From: Natrinema amylolyticus_A
Lineage (GTDB): Archaea > Halobacteriota > Halobacteria > Halobacteriales > Natrialbaceae
Direction: 5' to 3'
Length of the DNA: 64,000 nt
NCBI RefSeq assembly: GCF_042678045.1
Contig: NZ_JBHUDI010000009.1
Coordinates: 62,001 to 126,000 of the forward strand
How positions within the stretch are numbered: position 1 is the stretch's first letter; each line of letters opens with the position of its first letter. A program made the translations under genes and the position numbers. Positions 53,378-61,047 of the stretch are shown piece after piece. The notes beneath the pieces were generated by a model that was given only the letters and a program-made list of their open reading frames with translations, was not told the origin of the DNA and did no database searches.

Positions 53378-55087
53378 GTGGCACTACGCAACGACAAGGC
53401 CGTTGAGGCTGCACGGAACATCGAACTACAGGAGATCGAAGACGGCTATACGCTGGTCGGAGGCCCTGACGACTCGGTCACCGAACAACACGACACGGAC
53501 CGCATTCCGGAGGTCGATGTCGACCAAGAGATGCTGAGCAACACGGGGGACGATCCCGAGTCGTGGCTCATGTACGGCGGCAACTACGAACAACACCGGG
53601 TCACGACCGCCGACGTCATCACGCCCGACAACGTCTCCGACCTCGAGCTCGAGTACGAGCTGTCGGTCGGGACGGGCTCGAGCATGGAGGGGACGCCCAT
53701 CGTGATTCCGGGCGACCCGCCAGTCATGTACCAGACGAACGGGCCCAACCACATGAAAGCGATCGACCCCCGCGAGGGGGAGGTCCTCTGGAGTTACACC
53801 TACGCGCCGCCGGTCGGCGTCGAACTCTGTTGTGACGACAACAACCGCGGGGCAGCCGTCTACGGCGACAAGGTGTATATGACGACGCTCGATTCGGGCG
53901 TCGTCGCGCTGGACCGGTACACCGGCGAGGAGGTCTGGTATACGAGCACGGCCGACCACGAGGAGGGCTACTCCGCGACGTGGGCCCCCGTGATCCACGA
54001 CGGGACGCTCTACACGGGCAGTGCCGGCGGCGAGTACGGCGTGCTCGGATTCGAGGCTGCACTCGACGCCGAAAGCGGCGAGATACAGTGGCAGACCGAC
54101 ACGCTCCCGGAGGACGAGTGGGTCGGGCAGAGTCGGGAACACGGCTGTGGGACGACCTGGATGACGCCGACGATCGACGAGGAGAAGGGCGTCCTCTACA
54201 CGGCGGTCGCGAACCCCGGCCCGGACTTCGACGGGACGGTGCGACCGGGCCCGAACTTCCCGACCTGCGGGACGATCTCGCTCGACTTGGAGAGCGGCGA
54301 GTTCCAGTGGGGGTTCCAGAGCAGTCCCCACGACGTCTGGGACTACGACGCGGTCGCACCGCGGGTGCTCCTTCGCGGCGTGGAGACCGACGACGGGGAG
54401 ATGGACATGGTCGTCGGCTCGGACAAGACCGGCTGGGTGTACATGATGGACGCCGAGTCCGGCCAACTCCACGAGCGCAGCGAGGAGATCTGCCAGCACA
54501 TCAATATGTGGGAGATGATCCCCCACATCAGCGAGGAGGAGCGGATCCCGTTCGTCCCCGGCGCGCCGGGCGGCAACGACTGGCAGCCGCCGTCGTACAA
54601 CCCCGAGACGGGGTACGTGTACGTCATCCACCAGAACTACCCACAGGACCTCTACTGGCGCTACGAGGAGTACGACCAGGGGAACCCCTACTGGGGCGGC
54701 AACCTCGACGATCCGGCCAGCGAATTCCCCGACGAGTGGAACGGGGCGATCACCGCCTTCGCGGCGGTCGATCCGGCCACGGGCGAGCGCGTCTGGCGCG
54801 ACTGGATCGAGAGCGAGGACGAACGCTACATGTGGGGCGGGTCACTGTCGACCGCGACGGGACTCGTCTTCAACGGCACCCAGAAGGGGAACTTCCTCGC
54901 CTACGACGGCGAGAGCGGCGAGCGTCTCTGGCGACACGAGTTCGACGTGCCGATCAGCGCCTCGCCGATGAGCTGGTACGACCCCGGCGAAGAGAAACAG
55001 TACGTCGCCGTCCAGGTCGGTGGCAGCGGCTGGCTCCGACAGGGACCGCGCGGGAACACGCTCGCCGTGTTCTCGATGGACGCCTGA
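53378..55087 (+). CDS. PQQ-dependent alcohol dehydrogenase-like quinoprotein
   Basis: 569 residues with an eight-bladed propeller pattern: repeated tryptophan-docking-like blades such as LMYGGNYEQHRVT, GDKVYMTTLDSGVVALDRYTGEEVW, GTLYTGSAGGEYGVLGFEAALDAESGEIQWQ, and NGTQKGNFLAYDGESGERLW. Hallmarks of quinoprotein alcohol dehydrogenases are the vicinal cysteines C151-C152 (VELCCDDNNRGAAVYG) and the HDVWDYDAVAP segment (W-D-Y-D near 322-324) carrying the candidate catalytic Asp. An in-frame TGA two codons before the GTG start excludes an N-terminal signal peptide. No c-type haem motif (CxxCH) is present, so the electron acceptor must be separate. Confidence 0.85.
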   Translation: MALRNDKAVEAARNIELQEIEDGYTLVGGPDDSVTEQHDTDRIPEVDVDQEMLSNTGDDPESWLMYGGNYEQHRVTTADVITPDNVSDLELEYELSVGTGSSMEGTPIVIPGDPPVMYQTNGPNHMKAIDPREGEVLWSYTYAPPVGVELCCDDNNRGAAVYGDKVYMTTLDSGVVALDRYTGEEVWYTSTADHEEGYSATWAPVIHDGTLYTGSAGGEYGVLGFEAALDAESGEIQWQTDTLPEDEWVGQSREHGCGTTWMTPTIDEEKGVLYTAVANPGPDFDGTVRPGPNFPTCGTISLDLESGEFQWGFQSSPHDVWDYDAVAPRVLLRGVETDDGEMDMVVGSDKTGWVYMMDAESGQLHERSEEICQHINMWEMIPHISEEERIPFVPGAPGGNDWQPPSYNPETGYVYVIHQNYPQDLYWRYEEYDQGNPYWGGNLDDPASEFPDEWNGAITAFAAVDPATGERVWRDWIESEDERYMWGGSLSTATGLVFNGTQKGNFLAYDGESGERLWRHEFDVPISASPMSWYDPGEEKQYVAVQVGGSGWLRQGPRGNTLAVFSMDA

Positions 55088-55122
55088 CACACAACCGACA
55101 CCGAACGAGACACGATACACCT

Positions 55123-56259
55123 ATGACGAACGAACAACGCTCACGCGAGGCGGTCTCACGCCGCGGCGTATTGAAGGGAACGGCGACGATCGCCGGGACG
55201 GCGGCGACCGCCGGTCACGCGGCCGCGTATCGCGACCTCGATGTCGCGTTACCCGCCACCCAGAACGACGGCGAGGGCCGCACCTTCCAGCTGCTCGGCA
55301 TCGTCGGCGGCTGGATGGGGATCGCACCGGACGAGGTCGACGCCGTCTCGAACCCGACGCTGCGATTGATCGAAGGCGAACAGCACGAGGTCATCTGGAC
55401 GAACGGTGACGGCGCGACCCACAACTTCAACATCACCAGCGGGGACGCCGTCAACGGGGAGGGCGAAATCCTCGAGTCGACGGAGACGCTGACCGAACAG
55501 GGCGCGACGACGTCCCTCGAGTTCACTCCCCAGGAGGAGATGTCGGAGTACTTCTGTCAGCCGCATCCGGCCCAGATGCGCGGCCCAGTCGAACTGATCA
55601 GTCCGGACGAGGTCCACGAACTGGTGGTCAACGTCGAGCGAGAAAACGGCGATCCCCTCGGTGCCGAAGTCTATCTCGGCGATAGACACTCGTTCTCGAA
55701 CGTCGCCGCCCGGCCGAGCCCGCCGGAGGAGGAGGAAGACGAGCGAGCGGTCGCCCGGTTCGATCTTCTCGAGGACGGCGAGTACGACCTCGAGATCCGG
55801 ACCTACGGCCACGAACGGATCACGGACACGGTCACGATCGACGGCAGCGACGAGGAGGTCACCGTTACGCTGCCGGCCACCGAACTCGGCGAGCCGGCCG
55901 AGACGTACTCGCTTACCCTCGAGGAGGGCCAGTGGGTCGGGCGGAGTCCCGACGCGATCGCCGACGAGACGAACCCGACGCTCGAGTTCGAGGCGGGCGA
56001 GACCTACGCGGTCGAGTGGGAGAACGCGATCGGACAACACCAGCCGGAGGCAGAGAATCGGAACTACGAACCCCTGCCCGGTCACAACTTCGTGATCGCC
56101 AGCGGCGGCCAGACGAACGAGTGGAACACGCACGTCCGCTCGGACTTCACTGCTGAGGAAGGCGAGACTCAGACCGTCGAGTTCGTCGCCAGAGAAGAGA
56201 TGGGCGTCTACCTCGACCAGTCGCAACTCGACGCGGTCGGCGAGGTCGACGTCGAATAA
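55123..56259 (+). CDS. Tat-exported two-domain cupredoxin
   Basis: 378 residues. The N-terminus SRRGVLKGTATIAGTAATAGHAAA is a Tat signal (twin Arg) without a lipobox. Domain 1 (to about residue 165) has a type-1 copper site: H100 in THNFNI, and C145, H148, M152 in YFCQPHPAQM. A Glu-rich linker with a beta (carboxypeptidase-regulatory-like) domain follows. Domain 2 (about residue 265 on) repeats the cupredoxin frame (GHNFVIASGG, EEMGVYLDQSQLDAVG) but lacks the Cys and second His. Genes upstream encode a quinoprotein, so this is a probable electron acceptor. Confidence 0.84.
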   Translation: MTNEQRSREAVSRRGVLKGTATIAGTAATAGHAAAYRDLDVALPATQNDGEGRTFQLLGIVGGWMGIAPDEVDAVSNPTLRLIEGEQHEVIWTNGDGATHNFNITSGDAVNGEGEILESTETLTEQGATTSLEFTPQEEMSEYFCQPHPAQMRGPVELISPDEVHELVVNVERENGDPLGAEVYLGDRHSFSNVAARPSPPEEEEDERAVARFDLLEDGEYDLEIRTYGHERITDTVTIDGSDEEVTVTLPATELGEPAETYSLTLEEGQWVGRSPDAIADETNPTLEFEAGETYAVEWENAIGQHQPEAENRNYEPLPGHNFVIASGGQTNEWNTHVRSDFTAEEGETQTVEFVAREEMGVYLDQSQLDAVGEVDVE

Positions 56260-56286
56260 CGCCGGAACTCGATTTTTTGTGCGCCG

Positions 56287-56586
56287 TTACTCGCCCGCGA
56301 GGGGCTCCCCACGGCGATCGATGCGCGTCGCGGGGAGGCCAGCCCGGTCGGCGTGTTCGCGGATCGCGTCCTCGCTTTCGGCCCGATAGTGACAGAACGT
56401 GCCCGTAACCCGTCCGTCCTCGTCGGTCATGACTTCGGATTCGACCCACCGGATCTCGGTGCCTTCCTCCCGCAGTTCCTGGAGGGCGTCGCCGGACTGC
56501 TCACCGGCTGCCTCGAGTTCGTCCTCGGAAATCGGTTCGTCCAGTGATCGCAGTATCAGGAAGTCCGTCAGCTCGTGATCGGACAT
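56287..56586 (-). CDS. DUF4242 family protein
   Basis: 99 residues; one ferredoxin-like domain with LTDFLILRSLDEPISEDELEAAGEQSGDALQELREEGTEIRWVESEVMTDEDGRVTGTFCHYRAESEDAIREHADRAGLPATRIDR. This matches DUF4242 (nickel-binding SCO4226-like proteins belong here). Metal binding is not shown by sequence beyond the single Cys-His pair (FCHY). It converges on the cupredoxin gene (27 bases). Confidence 0.82.
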   Translation of the reverse strand: MSDHELTDFLILRSLDEPISEDELEAAGEQSGDALQELREEGTEIRWVESEVMTDEDGRVTGTFCHYRAESEDAIREHADRAGLPATRIDRRGEPLAGE

Positions 56587-56665
56587 TGGTACCACAGGAC
56601 ACGATAATGCTAGCCACTCTAATAACTGTCGGCCGATCGGCTCGAACAGACAGGCGGGTACGGCG

Positions 56666-57568
56666 TTAGTCGTCCGTCGGCCCGCGGCGTTCGCGCTCGA
56701 GCGTCGTCACGGCGACCCCCAGTATCACGACAGCACCGCCGGCGACCGTGACCGCGTCGGGCACTTCCGCGAGCAGGACGAGCGCGAGCAGGGTCGCGCC
56801 CACCGGTTCGCCGAGCCAGGCGACGCTGACGACGACTGACTCCAGGTGCTCGAGAGCCCAGGTGCTCACGGTGTGTCCGAAGATGCCGGGACCGACGGCC
56901 AGACCGAGAAAGAGCAGCCACTCGCGAGCGGGATAGCCGACGTATGCGTGGCCCTGGACGGAGACGAGGAAGAACAGCGCGACCACGCAGGCGCCATAGA
57001 CGACGGTTACGTACGGAAAGAGCGGGACACGCTGGCGGATCGAGCGGCCCGCGAGCACGTAGCCGGCGACGGTCACCGCGCCCAGCAGCGCCAGCGCGTT
57101 GCCGTACAGCGTCGCGTCCGCGAGGGCCGCCCTGCTCGCCCCGCCCAGTGACATCGCAGCGGTTCCGCCAATCGCCACGGCGATACCCACGACCGTACCG
57201 CGCGTGAGTCGTTCGTCCAGCAGGAGGGTCGCGCCGAGGGCCACGAAGATCGGCTGACTCTGGACGAGCGTGACGCTCGCGGCGACGGTGGTGTGTGCGA
57301 GGCTCTCGAACCAGGCCGCGAAATGGACCGCCAGCGCGAGCCCGGCGACGATGGCGCCGGCGAGATCGCGACGCGAGAGCCGCGCGAAGGCGGCTCGGTG
57401 GCGTGTGACGGCCAGCGGCGCGACCAGCGCCGTGGTAAACAGCACGCGGTAGAAGGCCGCGACCGAACTCGGGGCCGCGCTCCAGCGCACCAGAATCGCG
57501 CTGGTGCTCGTCGCGATCACCGCGACGGCGAGGGCAGCGGCCGGCGTCACGCGGCGGTCGACGGTCAC
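56666..57568 (-). CDS. EamA/DMT-family transporter
   Basis: About 300 residues with ten hydrophobic segments in two EamA halves: first half AALAVAVIATSTSAILVRWSAAP to AIGGTAAMSLGG, second half ALALLGAVTVAGYVLAGRSIRQR to AVVILGVAVTTLE. The characteristic SVTLVQSQPIFVALGATLLLDERLTRG and its partner SVVVSVAWLGEPVGATLLALVLLAEVP are both seen. Substrate unknown. Start uncertain: GTG at 57568 is taken; a TTG nine codons earlier is also possible. Confidence 0.87.
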   Translation of the reverse strand: MTVDRRVTPAAALAVAVIATSTSAILVRWSAAPSSVAAFYRVLFTTALVAPLAVTRHRAAFARLSRRDLAGAIVAGLALAVHFAAWFESLAHTTVAASVTLVQSQPIFVALGATLLLDERLTRGTVVGIAVAIGGTAAMSLGGASRAALADATLYGNALALLGAVTVAGYVLAGRSIRQRVPLFPYVTVVYGACVVALFFLVSVQGHAYVGYPAREWLLFLGLAVGPGIFGHTVSTWALEHLESVVVSVAWLGEPVGATLLALVLLAEVPDAVTVAGGAVVILGVAVTTLERERRGPTDD

Positions 57569-57646
57569 ACCGATCGCACTCGCTCGAGCACCCAAACGGT
57601 ACCGAAATCACTCGCAGCGACGACGAGACGACGACGAGACGACGCG

Positions 57647-58243
57647 TTACTCGTCGGGGAGGCGCGACTCGCGGTAGATCTTCGCGATCTCCATGTCGAC
57701 CTCTTCGAGTCCGACGATGATGTCCTCCTCGGGAGATAGCTCCTCGGCTTCCCAGTTCTCGAGGAACATGACAGCGTCGCTACGGTGGGCGTAGGGGCGT
57801 GGGTCGATACCCATTGGATCGTCAGCGGCCTCTTTGTCAGTGATGAGGACGAAGTTAGCTGTCGTCGCGTCGATGAGCTCGTCGGTCGCGTAGTCGGTCG
57901 TCCACGCGCCTTGGATCGGTGAATCGGGCCTTGACGACACTTTGTATGCGAACAGACACCCTGGGAGATCAAAGACGGCCGCCTGCCCGTTTTCGTGGAC
58001 GAGTTGGCTGTTGCCGAAGTACTTGGTCACCGGCATGCCACAGACGTCACAGCGTTGCGAGTCGGTGAACTCAACTGGCCCTTCCTCGACGCCCTCGATC
58101 GAGGGTTCGTACACCTGTGCCTGTTCGTCGTCACCGTCGGACCCATCACCTTCGCCGCCGAGACAGCCGGCGATAGCTGCTGTCGCGCCGACTCCCAGCG
58201 CCCCCAGCAGCCGCCGCCGCTCGAGCCCGTCGCGTTCGGACAT
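57647..58243 (-). CDS. nosL: NosL-family copper-binding lipoprotein
   Basis: 198 residues from ATG at 58243. The N-terminus ERRRLLGALGVGATAAIAGC is a Tat signal with lipobox cysteine at 27. Mature part: RCDVCGMPVTKYFGNSQLVHENGQ contains the CxxCGM Cu(I) site of NosL, and MFLENWEAEELSPEEDIIVG follows. NosL delivers copper to nitrous-oxide reductase, but no nos genes are in this window. Here it lies about 2 kb from the cupredoxin, so it may serve that protein instead (inference). Confidence 0.86.
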   Translation of the reverse strand: MSERDGLERRRLLGALGVGATAAIAGCLGGEGDGSDGDDEQAQVYEPSIEGVEEGPVEFTDSQRCDVCGMPVTKYFGNSQLVHENGQAAVFDLPGCLFAYKVSSRPDSPIQGAWTTDYATDELIDATTANFVLITDKEAADDPMGIDPRPYAHRSDAVMFLENWEAEELSPEEDIIVGLEEVDMEIAKIYRESRLPDE

Positions 58244-58479
58244 ATCCCACTGTAGCGGCCCGGCAAGCAAAACCGACGTGGTTCAGGTGTCGAATCAAGC
58301 CGTGATGTTGACGGTCCGAGACGCAGTATCAGTAGATAGTAGCGCGATTTCTGTATTCAGAAATTATACCTGAACTGACTCGAACAGTTCGCTAAGTACG
58401 CGTGCGAACTGAGCGGTACCCTCTATGGAGGACAGATGTCTGACTGTGCGTGGCAGTATTGAAGTGACCAATTTTCGAC

Positions 58480-58641
58480 CTATTCTCTAGTAGTGTCGAT
58501 CGAGCGGTAGACCTTGGATCGTAATTTAGATGCTTGCTCTTCTCCAATCGTCTCGCTCGCTTCAAGTACGTCTACAATTTCAACGATTGTATCGCAGAGT
58601 TGTTCCGGATTGTCGATGCGAGTTTGAGGCTCGTCTTCCAT
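58480..58641 (-). CDS. 53-aa overlapping ORF in an AT-rich island
   Basis: ATG at 58641 to TAG at 58480: MEDEPQTRIDNPEQLCDTIV, then helical EASETIGEEQASKLRSKVYRSID. It is acidic, amphipathic and better protein-like than the end of the overlapping 83-codon frame. It overlaps that frame by 70 bases in a different register. Either this is a second cistron, or both frames are one protein with a frameshift. Confidence 0.45.
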   Translation of the reverse strand: MEDEPQTRIDNPEQLCDTIVEIVDVLEASETIGEEQASKLRSKVYRSIDTTRE

Positions 58642-58823
58642 ACGCTATCGTCTACATCAAGTGTATTCAACAAAGGGGACAGCCGTCCAGTATCTCTTGT
58701 CAAAAACGAGGGGTCCGACACAACAACTGAACAATTCTCGGATACAATGTTCGCAATCAGACTGCTGACCTCGTTCACTGATACAATGGAGACTGTGTCA
58801 CCTGTCCTTGTAACGAGTTTCAC
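58572..58823 (-). CDS. 83-aa ORF in an AT-rich island
   Basis: GTG at 58823 to the stop at 58572: starts MKLVTRTGDTVSIVSVNEVSSLIANIVSENCSV-like beta-helix region, Ser/Val-rich. Base and codon use are clearly more AT-rich than neighbours, suggesting foreign or relaxed DNA. No family recognised. See the overlapping 53-aa ORF for the frameshift alternative. Confidence 0.45.
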   Translation of the reverse strand: MKLVTRTGDTVSIVSVNEVSSLIANIVSENCSVVVSDPSFLTRDTGRLSPLLNTLDVDDSVWKTSLKLASTIRNNSAIQSLKL

Positions 58824-58865
58824 GTCCAGCCCTGAATAACGAAATCGTCCCGCCAGCTACCGTTG

Positions 58866-59345
58866 TTACTCGAGTCGTGCTTTTGCCAGCCGGTGGCGGG
58901 CCCGGAACATGGCTTCGAACCCCGGCTTCGAGAACGGTTCGGCGGCGTCGCCGAGCGGCCCGAACGGCAGTTCGTAGTCGACCCGATCCAGGACGACGGT
59001 CCGATCGCCGTCAGCGAAGAAGGTGTGCGTGTGCTCCCACCGGTCGAACGGGCCGTGGACCATCTCGTCGCGGAAGTACGCTGACCCGTCCTCGCGCTCG
59101 CGGTCGGTGATCACCGAGGTCCAGTGCTGGCGTGGCCCCACACCGAACGGTCGGATCGACAGCGCGACCTCCGAGCCGGGCTCGAGCATGTCCGGATCCG
59201 GCCGGCCGTCCGGCCCGATTACGCGTTCGACGCGCAGGTGCAGCCAGTCGGGCGTCACTGCCTCGAGCCCGGACACGCGGGAGTGAAACGCCCACACGTC
59301 GTCGAACGGCGATTCGACCGTCGCTTCACGTTCGTACGTCGGCAT
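58866..59345 (-). CDS. SRPBCC (START-like) family protein
   Basis: 159 residues from ATG at 59345. Helix-grip fold of ligand-binding or cell-division-inhibitor-like SRPBCC proteins: YEREATVESPFDDVWAFHSRVSGLEAVTPDWL, ALSIRPFGVGPRQHWTSVITD, YFRDEMVHGPFDRWEHTHTF, VVLDRVDYELPFGPLGDAAEPF. The ligand is unknown. The longer in-frame reading to 59372 adds a poor N-terminus. Confidence 0.87.
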   Translation of the reverse strand: MPTYEREATVESPFDDVWAFHSRVSGLEAVTPDWLHLRVERVIGPDGRPDPDMLEPGSEVALSIRPFGVGPRQHWTSVITDREREDGSAYFRDEMVHGPFDRWEHTHTFFADGDRTVVLDRVDYELPFGPLGDAAEPFSKPGFEAMFRARHRLAKARLE

Positions 59346-59433
59346 ACTCGTGTCTACGGGGGCCAGCCTCAAAACGGAGAACCCAAACCGGCGACGGAGA
59401 GCGCCGCGTGGCGACTCCTGTCGGACGACAGGC

Positions 59434-59862
59434 TTATTTCAGCCGTTCCTGGAGAAACGACGGGTGCGCTGCAGTGACACCGTCGATTTCGAGCAGTTCC
59501 TCGGAGATGATCTCGCCGAGCGCGTCGCCGTCCTCGGCGCGCACCTCGGCCATCAGCATGTGGTCACCGCTGGAACTGTAGAGGGCCTCGACCTCGTCGA
59601 GGTTCTTGATCGCCTGTGTGGCCTCGACGTAGCGTTCGCTCGCGACGTCGAGCCCGACCAGCGCAATCGTCTGGCTCGAGAGCTTCTTCGGGTCCACGTC
59701 GGCCGAATAGCCGACGATGACGCCCTCCTCCTCGAGCTGGTTGATGTACTTGCGTACCGTTGGTTTCGAGACGTTCGCCCGCTCGGCGATCTCGGCGTAG
59801 GACGCCTGTGCGTCCTCCTCGAGAACCTCGAGAATGCGGTCTTCCGTCGCCTGCGTACTCAT
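59434..59862 (-). CDS. Lrp/AsnC-family transcriptional regulator
   Basis: 142 residues from ATG at 59862. N-terminal HTH (DRILEVLEEDAQASYAEIAERANVSKPTVRKYINQLEEEGVIVGYSADVDP) and C-terminal RAM ligand domain (TIALVGLDVASERYVEATQAI, GDHMLMAEVRAEDGDALGEII). An AT-rich ATATTTTT is centred about 29 bases upstream of the ATG. It lies just downstream of the por genes on the same strand, and may respond to amino acids and control that operon (inference). Confidence 0.92.
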   Translation of the reverse strand: MSTQATEDRILEVLEEDAQASYAEIAERANVSKPTVRKYINQLEEEGVIVGYSADVDPKKLSSQTIALVGLDVASERYVEATQAIKNLDEVEALYSSSGDHMLMAEVRAEDGDALGEIISEELLEIDGVTAAHPSFLQERLK

Positions 59863-60072
59863 AGCAGTATGTTTTGCTTCGGCGGAAAAATATCTTTTGT
59901 ATACGAAAACGACGGATATCCAATCAGAAGTGTGCCGGACTCCGGATCGGCAATCGCGGCGCATGCTGGGGATTTCGGCCACTGAACCCGTCGAAAAATC
60001 TCGCGAGGACGTGCCTCGAGGCGGAACCGACGCCACAGATCGAAATCGATGTGGAGCGGTCGTAGACGACGG

Positions 60073-60107
60073 CCGACTGTCAGCTATGGGACAGTGTCGA
60101 CAGTCGG
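60073..60107 (-). terminator. Inverted repeat after porB
   Basis: CCGACTGTC (60073-60081) and GACAGTCGG (60099-60107) are exact inverted copies, placed just after the porB stop codon on the minus strand; a likely transcript-end hairpin. Confidence 0.45.
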
Positions 60108-60108
60108 A

Positions 60109-61044
60109 TTACGTGTGTCGCTCGAGCAGGTCGTAGCTGCGCTCCCACTCGGCGTCGTCGTCGAAGTACCGCTCGGCCAGTGGCTGGTCGGGCATCTCGC
60201 CGACGGCGTGTTTCTCCTGCTGGTAGGACGGTCGATCGTCCTCGACGTAGTAGCGGCCGGTGAGGACGGTCCCCTCGTTGAGGACGTCCTCGGTCTCACG
60301 CATCATCCGGGCGGCTTCTTCCCGGTCGGAGACGTCGAAGTCGTAGTCGTCGGACTCCTGGACGTCGACGTAGGGGACGTACTGGCGGGCGTCCTTGTTC
60401 CAGGTCGGACACTGGGTGAGGAAGTCGATGTGGGCGAAGCCGTCGTGCTCGATGGCCTCCTTGATGATCTCCTTGGCCTGGTTGGGGTTGACGGCGGCGG
60501 TGCGGGCGACGTAGCTCGCACCGGCGTTCAGCGACATCGACAGCGGCCGCAGCGGCGTCTTCGCGCTGCCCGATGGCTGGGTCTTGGACTTGTGACCCTT
60601 GGGACTCGTCGGCGAGGTCTGACCCTTCGTCAGGCCGAAGATCTCGTTGTTGAAGACGATGTACGTGATGTCGTGGTTCTCGCGGGCCGAGTGGATGAAG
60701 TGGTTGCCACCGATCCCGTAGCCGTCGCCGTCACCGCCCGCGGCGATGACCTCGAGTTCGGGGTTGGCGAGCTTGGCGGCACGAGCCACGGGCAGCGAGC
60801 GGCCGTGGATCGTGTGGAAGCCGTAGGTGTCCAGGTAGCTGTTCAGCTTGCCGGAACAGCCGATCCCGGTGACGGTCAGTACCTCTTCGGGCGTCTTGCC
60901 GACCTCGGGGAGCGCCTGTTTCAGCGCCTTCAGGACGCCAAAGTCGCCACAGCCCGGACACCAGGTCGGCTGCGGTTCGACGCCGGGCGTGAACTCGTCC
61001 CGGTCGATCTCTCGGTCCTCTCCGATCGCGTTGAATGCACTCAT
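60109..61044 (-). CDS. porB: 2-oxoacid:ferredoxin oxidoreductase beta subunit (pyruvate type)
   Basis: 311 residues. TPP-binding subunit oxidising a 2-oxoacid to acyl-CoA and CO2 with ferredoxin reduction. Motifs: WCPGCGDFGVLKAL (Fe-S/TPP pocket), TGIGCSGKLNSYL, HGRSLPVARAAKLANPEL, GDGDGYGIGGNHFIHSAREN (TPP Mg site) and NNEIFGLTKGQTSPTSPKGHKSKTQPSGS. Length and sequence fit haloarchaeal PorB (about 312) rather than KorB (about 287), from memory; the choice of pyruvate over 2-oxoglutarate is moderate. Confidence 0.85.
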   Translation of the reverse strand: MSAFNAIGEDREIDRDEFTPGVEPQPTWCPGCGDFGVLKALKQALPEVGKTPEEVLTVTGIGCSGKLNSYLDTYGFHTIHGRSLPVARAAKLANPELEVIAAGGDGDGYGIGGNHFIHSARENHDITYIVFNNEIFGLTKGQTSPTSPKGHKSKTQPSGSAKTPLRPLSMSLNAGASYVARTAAVNPNQAKEIIKEAIEHDGFAHIDFLTQCPTWNKDARQYVPYVDVQESDDYDFDVSDREEAARMMRETEDVLNEGTVLTGRYYVEDDRPSYQQEKHAVGEMPDQPLAERYFDDDAEWERSYDLLERHT

Positions 61045-61047
61045 GTG

